A DNA stretch of 64,000 nucleotides. Source: Ambrosia x helenae. Its lineage: Eukaryota > Streptophyta > Magnoliopsida > Asterales > Asteraceae. Each line of letters begins with the position of its first letter. The first letter of the stretch is position 1. This document shows positions 1-10,106 of the stretch, in pieces. The position numbers and the translations under genes were made by a program. The notes beneath the pieces were generated by a model. It saw only the letters and a program-made list of their open reading frames with translations, was not told where the DNA came from and ran no database searches. The DNA lies in assembly GCA_030844895.1 (NCBI GenBank), contig CM061223.1, forward strand, positions 10,241,994-10,305,993, read 5' to 3'.

Positions 1-750
1 CCACGGTCGCTGCCTTCGGATGACGGCTGGTTTCTGGGTTCGGTGGGGTTGGGCGAGGGGTTGGTGGAGGTGTGAAGCGCGGTACCCGCGGATTGAGCGG
101 AAATTTTGGCTTGGTTTATTCGTTGATCTTCCACTTGACAAAGGCGAGACCGGGTGGTATAAAAGTCGGGTAAGGGTTGGGTGTTTTGGAGAATGAGAGA
201 AATGCTTTCGTATTGTTCGGTCAACCCGACAAGGATTTGCATGACGAGTTGACTTTCGGATACGTTGGCATTGAGGCTAGTTAATTGGTCATAGAGTAAT
301 TTCATTTGTTGGCAATATTCGGAGACATTGGAGAACCGGTCAAGTCGGGTGTTGAAGAATTTGTTTTGAATGCTAATGATGCGTGTGGCTTGATTATCAA
401 GGAAGAAATTTTTTGAGGCGACACCAAGCGTCATACGCAGTGGTGTTGTTAATCATAATAGTGTGCACAAGGTCTTGAGAAATGGTGCCATAGATCCATT
501 GTAAAACAATGGCGTCTATGCGCTCCCAAGACTCGGTGTAGGGTGGTTTGGCAGCCGCATCGGTGGTGGTGGTGGTGGAGGATGAGGAGGTTGCCGCACG
601 AGGTTGGAGGTGATCATATACCTCGTATGCCTTACAATGGATGGTGAAGAGTTCGGCCCAAGTATTGTAGTGCTCGGTTTGGCTATCGAGTATAATGGGG
701 ATAAAATTCTTTATATTAGAGACGGTGATGGCGGGATGTAGAGAAGACAT
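1..750 (-). pseudogene. Copia retrotransposon gag, partial, frameshifted
   Basis: The minus strand starts at the ATG at 750 and reads a Copia-type Gag (UBN2/retrotran_gag family). Recognisable parts are a TWAELF segment, a VLQWIYGTIS core and an AWCRL helix. The first frame stops at about 397, inside an A-rich run. The same Gag family resumes in another frame from about 415 down to the window edge, with QATRIISIQN-like and YCQQMKLLYDQL segments. This is therefore a one-base frameshift and the copy cannot make intact Gag. A primer-binding site and LTR lie just upstream on this strand. The rest of the element is outside the window. Family assignment is confident; the subfamily is not determined. 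Confidence 0.8.
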
Positions 751-856
751 GTTGATAGGTGGTGGGAGAAGGTTTGCGATTAACCGGAAAGAAGAAAAAA
801 AATGTTAACAGGGGCGGCAGAGAGGTGGACGCAGGAAGGGAATGAAGATAGGGTTA

Positions 857-873
857 GTTTGGGCTTGATACCA
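857..873 (-). other. Primer-binding site of the left-edge Copia
   Basis: On the minus strand the sequence reads TGGTATCAAGCCC. This resembles the tRNA-iMet primer site TGGTATCAGAGCC used by plant Copia elements. It lies directly after the LTR end and about 110 bp before the gag ATG. Confidence 0.65.
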
Positions 874-1046
874 TGTAGAGAATTTGTTTCAATGCCTTGC
901 CATTCCATTGATTAGTAATGAATATATATACATCATACTACCTTCCCTATTTTAGGGAGGTGATAAATACAATTGAATTGGTAAACATTATCTATAAATA
1001 TACAAGTCAAACTATTCAAATTTGCCATATCTAATAAGATAAATCA
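874..1046 (-). repeat. 5' LTR of the left-edge Copia (approximate)
   Basis: On the minus strand the LTR ends ...CTCTACA at 874, immediately before the primer-binding site. The outer boundary is estimated from a TGATTTATC start near 1046. The partner LTR is outside the window, so the outer end is uncertain. Confidence 0.5.
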
Positions 1047-1744
1047 CTGAAAGTGTTATTCTTAATGGGTATGTAAGAAATCTTGGAGATACTTTATTAT
1101 CTCAACCACTGTAGGGTTTTTTTAACATGGAAAACTAGTTTGTTGAACTTAGTGTAATGGATAATATGTTAATGTCATGTGCTATATATCTTTTTTGTGA
1201 TTTTAGGCTTTTAGCATCATTTATTGCCCCAGTCTATTTTGAGCCGTTTTGCATATTTGAGAAGGTGCGTTTTTTTTTTTTTTTTTTATTATTTTTTTTT
1301 TTGTAAGACATTTGATATCTTTGATTAGAGGTAATAAATGGGGATAAATAAATGGGGTTGATTAATTTATTCACACCAACCATCTTATTTATACCCACAA
1401 ATTAGGTAAAAAAAAAAAAAAAAGAAAGAATACAGCTCATCACCCAGCCATCACTAAGACGTTTCAAGGGACCATCGGAGACGACTTGGCGGCCTTGACA
1501 CGTCTCCGAAGACGGCTGAGACGTCTCAGGATCAACAACGGCACGTGGCAGTCCCCTAATGGCTCGAAGCGAAGGCATCTCGGGAGACGTCTAAAACGTA
1601 TCGGAAGCCGTGTACCGTCTCTCCGAAGAAACGGGAGGGGGCCAATTTCGTTAAAAAAAAAAAAGATCAACAGACCATTTTCATGATTTCCCCATTTTTT
1701 TAATTTAAAAATAAAAGTCAACACTGTCATCTTTTGTTTTCTCA
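1047..1744. other. Spacer with a GC-rich CGTCTC-bearing island
   Basis: No gene is recognised. Poly-T runs occur near 1270-1300 and a poly-A run near 1410. A GC-rich stretch at about 1460-1640 carries repeated CGTCTC/GAGACG motifs and is open in two frames, but neither frame resembles a known protein. Confidence 0.4.
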
Positions 1745-1752
1745 GCTTTGGT

Positions 1753-2267
1753 TAGGGATGTCCACGAGCCGGTTCGAGCCGAGTCGAGCCGAGCCAGGCC
1801 CAGCTCGAGCTCGAACCTAAACCGAGCCAGCTCGTCTCGGCTCGTTTTTCTGATCGAGCTGAAAAGTCGAGCTCGAGCTCGGCTCGTAAATGTTCGAGCC
1901 GAGCTCGAGCTGGCTCGAGCCAGCTCGATATATTTTTTTTTATTTTTTTATTTCTTTTCCAAATATTTATTAAATAAAATTACACATAATCATGTATATT
2001 TTTTTTATTTTTCTAAGTTATGGTTTATTTATCATGTATATTTTTTTTATTTTTCTAAATTACACAAGCCTAAGTCGAGCCATATGTCGAGCCATCGAGC
2101 CGAGCCACGAGCTGAATACCCCTGGCTCGAGCTCGGCTCGATTACAAAACGAGCCAGCTCGGCTCGGCTCGAAAACAAAACGAGCCTCTTCGAGCCGAGC
2201 TTTTTTCGAGCTTTTTTCGAGCGAGTTTCGAGCGAGCCTCAAGTCGCGAGCTTTTTGTACACCCCTA
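1753..2267. mobile_element. hAT-like non-autonomous element made of GCTCG/CGAGC repeats
   Basis: The 515-bp element begins TAGGGATG and ends CACCCCTA, with short inverted termini. It is flanked by a perfect 8-bp duplication, gctttggt, at 1745-1752 and 2268-2275, as expected for hAT transposition. The interior consists mostly of degenerate GAGCC/GCTCG pentamers around an AT-rich core with two copies of a TTTATCATGTATATTTTT-like block. The open frames here result from repeat composition and are not genes. A related copy lies at 29505-30011. Confidence 0.85.
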
Positions 2268-2278
2268 GCTTTGGTTGT

Positions 2279-3025
2279 AGCTTTGTGTGCATCAACTTTC
2301 AGGTATCATCCTATCAAAGAGTGTAGATACATGGCATTGGCAAGGCTCTCCGGACGATTTTTCGGTGGCTGCTCTAAAGTCATGGCTATCCAACAGCCGT
2401 GATAATTCTTCTGCAGTCATTCTCGATTGGTGCAGGTGGATCCCAATAAAATGTAACATCTTCATTTGGAGGGCGCTTAATGAGAGGATCCCAACGAAGA
2501 CCGCGCTGGTCAAGAGGAACTTTTACATGCCTAGTACGGTTTGTCAGCTTTGTGAAGTAGGTGTAGAATCGGCGACCCATTTCTTTACATGTTACGGTTG
2601 GACGTGTGGTATTTGGCAGGCGGTTGCTAGATGGTGCGGTATCCCGGATATTTTAGCGTTTGACACTAAAGACTTGGTCGAGGCGTTCAAGAGTTGTGGT
2701 CGTGCGCCGGTTTACAAAGAGGCCATTCAAGGTATTATTATCATTACTTGTTGGCGTATATGGAAGGCCCAGAATGAATTGATATTTGGAGGTAAAGAAG
2801 CAAATATGGCGGAGATAATCTCGGACATAAAGGCGTTTGGTTTCTTATGGTATAAACTTAGGCATAAGGATAATTATTATGATTGGGAATCATGATGTAA
2901 ATTCAAGTATTCAACTTGATGTAATGGGTGTTTAGGGCCTTGTTCTCCGTCTTGGAGACAAGTTTACCGGCTTTTTAATGAAGTTTAATTTAAAAAAAAA
3001 AAAAAAGCTTTGTGTGCCTCAACTT
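2279..3025 (+). mobile_element. 5'-truncated L1 LINE with 20-bp TSD
   Basis: The flanking 20-bp direct repeats (2279-2298 and 3006-3025) start agctttgtgtgc and differ at one base. The insert of about 707 bp ends in a poly-A tract at 2992-3006. Only the extreme 3' part of ORF2 is kept. Truncation at the 5' end, the tail and a long TSD are the classic products of target-primed reverse transcription. Confidence 0.92.
2299..2895 (+). pseudogene. LINE ORF2 C-terminal (zf-RVT) fragment
   Basis: About 200 residues are open to the stop at 2893-2895. They match the C-terminal zinc-binding reverse-transcriptase region (zf-RVT) of plant L1 ORF2: an FSVAALKSW segment, WIPIKCNIFIWRALNERIPTK, then CQLC...H...C. 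The EN and RT domains are missing because of 5' truncation, so this is a fragment and not a gene. The apparent start codon lies in the duplicated target site and is fortuitous. Confidence 0.88.
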
Positions 3026-3955
3026 ACGCCAAATTAGGCGACATGGACATGTTGTGAACAATATTCAAACTCTGCACTACTATATCTGTATTAGAGTTTG
3101 AAAACTGAACTCAGAACCTCACTGATCTACAATGACAATGAAAAGCAAAAAACTTTATTACTCAGTGATTTGTATTTATCAACTACATTGACAAACCGCA
3201 CCAAGATCATGTTTCTAAAACATCACTTTTTCCAGTGAAAGGGGCTAAGTTTCAGGGGCATTTGATGCAAACGTCTAGGCTTTAAACGTTTTCCATTGGA
3301 ATGAGCTAAGTTTCAAGGGCATCTAATGGAAGTAGAGACCAGCCTCTTGTTTTTGGTGAGGTCCGTAAGCTTTAGACGCTAGAGATGTTTATTTTAGCTT
3401 TTGATGCCCGGTCAAGGTTCATTTTTGTGATTTTCTCATTGTTTGGCTTACGGTTTGACCTAAAAACCATTAAAGCTTATAACGGTTTTACCCAAAAACT
3501 ACTAAAACTTAAAACCGGACCGCAATTGCAAAGGGTCTGACTACCATACTTAATGTTATGTCATGAAACAATGATTAAATTCATCATATTTTAGCAGATT
3601 TCATGCAAGTAAAAGTAAAACAAACAAGCCCTTTCAATGTTCATCATTATCTTTACTTTCTATCTTGTTGGAGGAAGTGTGACGTTGCCTATTAAAAAAA
3701 TTTCAACAAGCCCAATAACAATAACATGGTGACCAGCTCTCATTCGCATTGGATTAGAGAAACATATTAAATCCAAACCAATATAGCTATTATTCTTGAG
3801 AATCTGATCACAAGACCATACACAAATTACAACCCAAAACTCGAATCCCAAAAAATAAACCCATTTTTTACTACAAAAACTTTCGTGTATACATCAACAT
3901 ATGCCAAATCAAATGCATGGGAATTGAAATGAATTTGTAATAGAAAATAGAGAGG
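3026..3955. other. Spacer, no gene recognised
   Basis: AT-rich sequence. A short imperfect duplication near 3240-3330 repeats an AGCTAAGTTTCA-GGGCAT motif. The right part may be the 3' flank or UTR of the small minus-strand gene ending at 3956. Confidence 0.4.
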
Positions 3956-4201
3956 TTACGAGGGGGTTTCATCAACAAACATTACGGGTTTGGGGAGCAT
4001 GAGGGGGCGGCCATTAGCGTCTTCATCATCATCATCAAGATTGTCGTGAGAGGTGGTAAGGTTGATGCACCAACAACGTTCAAGGGAAGCGAAGAAAGCG
4101 GATGCAACTCTGCTGCCTAACCAATTCGCCATTCGATCAATCTTGTCGCGTGATTTCACGCCACAGCTATTGTGCGACATGACCGCCTGCTCCGATCCCA
4201 T
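3956..4201 (-). CDS. Small conserved-looking plant protein of unknown function
   Basis: An 81-residue intronless frame starts at ATG 4201. The protein has SRVASAFFASLERCWCINLT in the middle, then an acidic NLDDDDEDANGR stretch and a short RPLMLPKP tail. The biased composition (Cys-rich core followed by an acidic linker) and compact layout look like a genuine short plant protein rather than chance. No signal peptide or membrane segment is visible. A CACGTG element lies about 215 bp upstream at 4415-4420. I do not recognise a named family, and a link to known plant small proteins is an impression only. It could be the terminal exon of a longer gene, but no convincing upstream acceptor is seen. 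Confidence 0.5.
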   Translation of the reverse strand: MGSEQAVMSHNSCGVKSRDKIDRMANWLGSRVASAFFASLERCWCINLTTSHDNLDDDDEDANGRPLMLPKPVMFVDETPS

Positions 4202-4574
4202 ATTAGATTTGATTGGGTTTTAGGAACAATGATTTGATTAGGGAGGGAGAATTCCCTGACATGAACATTTTTGTTTTTCGTGTTTGGATTCGACAATTCT
4301 ATTTTTGGTTTTAACTTTTTATAATTAAATTATAACTATTTTTGAGTATGATAATTAATGGGGACAAATATATAAATAATACTAACACACTATCCAAACG
4401 TTATTGACGTGTCACACGTGTCGTATGGTCCATGTGTATCGTATGAAAGGAAGAAAATGATCATATGGGCTCAATGAGGTGACAAAATGGCTATATGGGT
4501 TGTATGAGGGGAAAATCAAACGACTCATATGACATGTTTGATTGACACATAAATAATAGTTATCACTAATAAAG
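4202..4574. other. 5' flank of the small gene, dispersed repeat
   Basis: AT-rich. The part around 4400-4560 (CATATGG and GGGTTGTATGAGGGG motifs) is related to 12915-13045, so it is a dispersed repeat fragment. Confidence 0.4.
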
Positions 4575-4706
4575 TCGCCCCACCCCTTGTGGTGTGGTGG
4601 TAAATGTATTGGTCTTTCAAATGAGAGATTGAAAGTTCAAGCCTCATAAAAGGCAAAAAATGTGTGTATTTAAAGAAGAGAAAGATTTAGTCGTTAAAAA
4701 AAAACT
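4575..4706 (+). mobile_element. Short tRNA-derived SINE
   Basis: A box-A-like TGGTGTGGTGGTAAATG is followed by a box-B-like GAAAGTTCAAGCCTC about 45 bp later, and the unit ends in GTTAAAAAAAAAC. The arrangement matches a pol III SINE. The TSD is unclear. Confidence 0.5.
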
Positions 4707-4861
4707 GACAAAGTAATATGACTAATTGAAAAGATAGAGTAGTCTACGATTCGATAGGGATAGAGATACACCACTCGATCAATCCGTGAGACAGTCTAAA
4801 ACGAATTTAGGATAGAATGTTTGGGATTGAGTTTGAATTTAGCATATGGATTTATTGGCTT

Positions 4862-5208
4862 TTTTTTTTTTTTTTTAAAAGGGATATTGGATTTTATTAA
4901 TCCAAACTTTGACAAATTGGCTAATATTAATCCCAACTTTAAAAATTGCTTGTGCCGGTCCTAACTTGTAAAGTATTTTCCTTTTTAGTCCTTTACAAAT
5001 GGTGGTCTTGATCATCTGTTTTTCAACAGAATGAGCTTCATTTTGTTGCTGGTGACCTGATCAAGATCACCATTAGTAAGGATCAGTGAAGGAAAATATT
5101 TTATAAGTTGGAACCGGCACAAGCAATTTTTAAAGTTGGGATTAATATTGGTCAATTTGTCAAAGTTCGGATTAATAAAATCCAATATCCCAAAAAAAAA
5201 AAAAAAAA
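4862..5208. mobile_element. Long-inverted-repeat MITE
   Basis: The arms at about 4881-5000 and 5085-5191 are near-perfect reverse complements, each starting GGGATATTGGATTTTATTAA at its outer edge. They are bounded by poly-T on the left and poly-A on the right. There is no ORF. The homopolymer flanks hide any TSD, so the superfamily is undetermined. Confidence 0.7.
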
Positions 5209-5939
5209 AAACTAAACTAATGAGTCAATAAGTCATTTTCAAAAGCCACAAAAACGTTCTTTTTTAAAAATGACCTATTGGTTTTTTCAAAAAACTAATT
5301 AGTCAATAAATAATTTACAAACCAAATCCCAAAGACCCTTGAAATCACCACCTAAACTCGTGATTAGATTCCAAAAACACCACCAAAGAGGCCAAATTTG
5401 AATTAGCAATGGATGAGAAAAGCGGTAACTCATGTAGCTACATCTTTCAAAAGGTAAATAAAATAACATAGAATTAAAATGTGCCTGCAATAAAATTAGG
5501 AAACTAAAAAAAGGTTGCCGCATGTGATGTCCTGGTCAAGGGTTCTTCACGTCTAAGTTGTACCCGGGTCCATGATTGACCCGTCTTCAATTCACTCGGC
5601 TTGATTAAACTGATCCATGGGACCATGGGCCAACCTGTCTCGTTCAACCTGACCCGTTTTACTACATCTGACCCCATTGTACCAACGACTAGCAATTTCG
5701 GGTCACCTTTGTTATCACTGACCATCTAGTTAAAAAGTAGTGTATTATTTAGTTAGATTGTTTTATTTTTAAACAGATAAATCATGATATTTATGGAATA
5801 AATTAAAAACTAACTGCAACTCAATACTATGTACTTTTTTTATGTTAGGAAAATTATAAAGTGGTGAATGAAATTTATTTATTAAAACTACTAATATTAA
5901 AACTTTTCATATGGTGAAACTTTTGAGTAGAGTTCTTAA
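5209..5939. other. Spacer, no gene recognised
   Basis: Two short minus-strand frames here (5299-5523 and 5504-5725) have no recognisable domain. Nothing else is supported. Confidence 0.35.
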
Positions 5940-7627
5940 TGTCATTTGATGAGGTTTTATTTATTAGAGTCTTAATTAGAGGTTTAAGTCTCTAATTAAG
6001 TGACTAATAAAGTGAAACCTTTCACCAACCTAACTCTTGTATAATTAGTAGGTTATGTGCCTTATTTGATAGTAGAAAAAGAAGATACAGGAGAAATATA
6101 CACTAAGAAACTCTTGCAACACCCATACACTCAAGCATAGCAACTAAGTTTTGATTATTTTTCAGGCAAGTGAGATAGTCCGGCAGTGCATCATCACTGT
6201 TAAGAACCGGTGTACCCTGGGAACAGACCGCGAATCTGCTTAAGGGAATTGTGTCAAACACAAGCCTAGTTCACGCTGATGATTTCATCTTCAAATTCAA
6301 TGTAAGTTTTCTAACAAACTTAAACAGATTCGTAAACAAACTTTTGTGTTCTTCCTAACGAATTTAGGTTCGCGAAAGTTTGTAAGTGTTTTCTTTTGGT
6401 ACATCGAATTGGATTACATTCATAATGGAAATGCAATCTTTCGTCCATAAGAATGTTTTGGTCGTTTCATCACCCCTTCTTGGACTTTCTTCTTTTTGTT
6501 TCTTCTTCTGGAACTCTGGATTCTTCTTTCCTCCTCAAATTCCTGTTGTTATCAAGATGAATCCAACCATGAGTGTTATCAAGAGGAATCCAACGATGAT
6601 GTCGGCATCGGTTCCCAGTCAAACGCTGGTGATGTCTATGGTTCCGTCGGCGCTGAAGGCGTAGACATCTAATCAGTTATGTGTTTCTTTTTCCCTTTAC
6701 CCACCGTCGAAGACATCTAATTACTCTTTTGTATCTATGAAGAGCTCGACTTCGATATCATGACGTGGAGATTGAATCCCGTTTCCACTACAGTATAATC
6801 ATGTAAGTTGTATTCTCACTACATTACCTTAATAATTGTTGCTCTACTATTATAGTTATGATGATGTTGAAATTCAAATTCTGGATGTTTCAGTTTGTTA
6901 TCTTCCGATTTCTGGATGTGTGGATACTGCAGTCTCTTATCTTTCAATGAAGATTAAACACCTTCTTATGTGGACTTTTACAAAGAATCAACTTGAAAAA
7001 AAAAAAGAAAAGAAATGAAGCCCCTGAGGTAACTTTTTGCTGCCTTGCATTTATAGGCTGTTTTTTGGCTTTGGTGAATGAAGAAGGGTCTGATTTGCTA
7101 TGAGTTTGATATTCTTTTTGGTTTGCTTTTAGTTTCAACACAATAGATACATGGATGTTTTTGCTATTATAAGTGGCTGGAGTTGTGAAAAGGTATGTGT
7201 TCGCCTGTGTGCACATACATACATGCATACGAACCCTTCAATTCAAACATCATCACAATATTCAGTTATGCATAATTAAGAATATAGTTTGGTATATAGC
7301 TCAGACAGGTTCTGTTCAACATGTATTTTGACAGGAAAAGGGTTCTTTGGAGCTTTTGAAATGGCGACAAATGTTAATAGTTGCAGGTAGCTCGGTGCCA
7401 ATTCATCTTTGTTCCACGTTTTCGAAGTTTGGTTCCTTTCATTCCATTACCATTACAATCACTAAATCCGACTCTTCTGCTTTGCAAGACCTGGTTTTGG
7501 TTCTTCGTATTATTCACCGGTACAAGTACCTCATTTAATATTTTTGTCCTTATAAGTTTTCCAACTTTTCAAAGTCCATCCTTGGTTAATCATATGATAT
7601 TTTCAACCATATGTTTGTGCTCCAAAA

Positions 7628-7977
7628 GACAAAATATGGTGTGTTGCTCCTGAGGATGAAAAACTGTTGGAAGAAGATATTTCATTGACACCTATCAAAA
7701 GAGATGGCTTAAAAAGAAAGAAACGCCCTATAGATAGAGGCATGTCTTGGTTGTTAAAAGCACAATATATATCCCCTCTTAGCTGAGAAGCCACAAGGCA
7801 GGTTGGTATAGTTATGTAAAGCATAATTTATTGAACTTTTTTTTTTGTGTTGAATAGTTTGTTAAAATATTATGGTTTGCGATATCTTCAGTAAATTTTG
7901 CAGCCTATAAGTGAAAAGCAAGCAAAGGAACTTAGGGAAACACGTGGACATGACATACTAGACACTATTAATAGCAG
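7628..7977 (+). pseudogene. PAF1/ELF7-like gene fragment (two exons)
   Basis: The first piece ends at 7801 before a GTTGGT donor. It reads an APEDEKLLEED segment, then TPIKRDG, RPIDRGMSWL and an AQYISPL block. The second piece, 7904-7977, follows a TTTTGCAG acceptor and reads SEKQAKELRE..G.DIL..IN before a GTAAAT donor. Order and motifs match the central region of plant PAF1 (ELF7/VIP2-type), the Paf1-complex subunit that works with RNA polymerase II in the nucleus. A TGA interrupts the frame just after the QYISPLS block, and the other PAF1 exons were not found. Because an intron is kept, this was copied as DNA, not as a retrocopy. A Helitron-like 3' end lies 0.9 kb downstream. Confidence 0.6.
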
Positions 7978-8849
7978 GTAAATTATTATTTATGTTTTAA
8001 GTAAGTTATATTGTGGTGAATTTGTTGCTGCTTTCGATGCTTTTGTTAGCGAGCAGTTGCCGCTTCCGATGCTTTTGGTAGTGATAAAGTGTCAATGATG
8101 GATTCTTTATCTCTTTGACGTTGCCACTACCCGGAATCGGTCACCATGCTCTGATTTGATGGTTGATGATGACGAAAAGCACATCGTTATGAAATCTTAG
8201 CATCAAAGGTATGTGAAATCTGATATGGAGTTATAATTTTGTTGGTTTTGTTTTCGATATTAAATCTTTGACATCCATTTGGGTTTGGGCTGTTCATCGA
8301 CATTCACATCAATTGGTTTGGTTTGGTTTGTTAAAAAAATGAGATTCACAACAATTGCTTTCATTCATTACAACATTTACTTCGATTCAGTGTAGTGGGT
8401 TTACTTTGAGGTGGGGTGTAACTGTTCATCGAGACCTTATCAGATATATAATGAAGGAAAACCAAAAATGATTTCTTTGTGTATAGCTGCAGGTTGTTTC
8501 AGTTCAACCTATTACACTGAGCCTAAGCATATATTGAAAAAATGGCATGTAAGCTGATAATATTTATTTTGTTCATGTTTGTTGTTGATTTTCTCATGGT
8601 ATAAATCATTACCTTTTCAGTCATAATGTGTTCAAGATTTTTATCCTAAAGTTCACAACAAAATTCCAGGGCCTAAACCTTTGAACTTTAAAACTATTAC
8701 AAAAGTGAGTTGTTGATTTATTGCAATTTATAAGCAGGTATGTTCATGTCTATGATGAGTTTGGCATAAACCGTTGTTTTAGCGTGGCAAATCTTGCAGG
8801 TAAGGCAGCGAAGTTGTCCAACGTGAACCAAAGAACCTTGATTAACCTA

Positions 8850-8879
8850 GGCGCAACACGCTGATTTGAATAACACTAG
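8850..8879 (+). mobile_element. Possible Helitron 3' terminus
   Basis: GGCGCAACACGC followed about 12 nt later by CTAG, then T, resembles the 3' end of the Helitron copies elsewhere in this window (GCCGCAACGCGCGGC ... CTAGT). The hairpin is weak here. No matching 5' TC end was located, so the extent of the element (it may include the PAF1 exons and the spliced-looking sequence from about 6160) is unknown. Confidence 0.4.
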
Positions 8880-9193
8880 TTGGGTTTATGTATTTGTGTA
8901 TATATATTGTTAATAAGATAATTTTAATTAAAAGAGTAAAATTACAATGATACTCTCACATGCTTTGCACATGACACAATTTAACGAAAAAATTAACTGG
9001 GTTATGGCTAAAGGACAAGACATGCAAGATTTTAAAACATAAAGTATAAAACTCATCAATTTTAAAGACAAAGGACATGTGTTGAAATTTAGTATAAACA
9101 TAAAGGACAAAATTTAAAATTTAGTCATATTATTCGATAGAGTCATTCCTCACCTCTACCCACAACATATAGTCTAATATTAGATGACATTAA

Positions 9194-9785
9194 CATTCAC
9201 AACCCGTCCACCAAATCCCCACCATTAAATTACACTAAAAATCACTACTCCACCCTTAAATTTTCTCTCTCCTAACTAAAATAATAATATTTTTTCATAC
9301 TTTTATCATTATATTTTCTCTCTGGATCAATAGTAGCTTTTTAAATATAAGACCACCCGTAGTGGGGCGTTTTTTTGAGAAAAAAAAAAATAGCGCCCCT
9401 GTACACCATTACAGGGGGGCTCCATGTCCAAAATTCAGCTGTGGGCTTTATATATATAGCGCTTGGTTTGTTTTGCCCCCTCCAATCAGATGTTGCCACA
9501 TCAGCAGCCTCTCTCTCCTCTTATTATTTTATTATTATTTTTATTTAAAAGATATAATGAAATATTAATAGGGGCTTTATAAATAAAGCCCCTACCACTA
9601 CACCCCCATGCTGACTCAGCAGCCACGTGGACCAATCAGGAAGGGGGGCTTTATACGCGTGGTCTAAGGGTGAATAGTGTTTTCATCAAAACAATTTCCC
9701 TCTCCTCCACTCATAGCCACTCACATCCACCCAATATAATTTGAGAGAACCTCTCACATAATTTGGTAGACCGGTAGTGTGAATG
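9194..9785. mobile_element. TIR MITE (CATTCACAACCCG type) with nested MITE
   Basis: The outer ends CATTCACAACCCGTCCACCA (9194) and, reversed, CATTCACACTACCGGTCTACC (9785) are inverted. The same family bounds 10107-12808. A PIF-type MITE (9351-9664) is inserted inside. The TSD is not clear for this copy. Confidence 0.6.
9351..9664. mobile_element. PIF/Harbinger-like (Tourist) MITE
   Basis: 314 bp with TIR GACCACCCGTA / GACCACGCGTA and a 3-bp TAA duplication on each side (9348-9350, 9665-9667), the PIF/Harbinger signature. The interior has a GGGGCTTTATAAATAAAGCCCC-type palindrome. No ORF. Confidence 0.8.
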
Positions 9786-10106
9786 CTCAATTTATTTATT
9801 TTTTTCTGTAAGTAATGATCACAAAATTAGATGACTGTGACAAGCAAGACTAAGTGTAATCTTCTCCGTTCTTCGCCGTATTTATTTCTATAACATGGAA
9901 ATTAAATTGGAAAATGACACTGCTTTGCTTTCAATGCCAATTTAACTGAGTATAGGTATGATGATAATTATACATATGCTAACCAAATCAAGATCCGATA
10001 CAAACATTGATTAATACACGATCATGGATGAAAGCAAGTCAAAGAATGAAGCTTTTCTTCTTGTTCTTCTTCCTAAATGAAACTACTTGCTCAAAGCCTT
10101 CTCAGA

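Noticed and set aside
1464..1730. Overlapping plus and minus ORFs in a GC-rich island
   Set aside because: Arg-rich on both strands because of CGTCTC/CGAAG motifs; no domain and no codon signal.
1748..2402. Long plus-strand ORFs (192 and 136 codons)
   Set aside because: Produced by the GCTCG repeats of the hAT-like element; composition is only Ser/Arg/Ala/Glu-type repeats.
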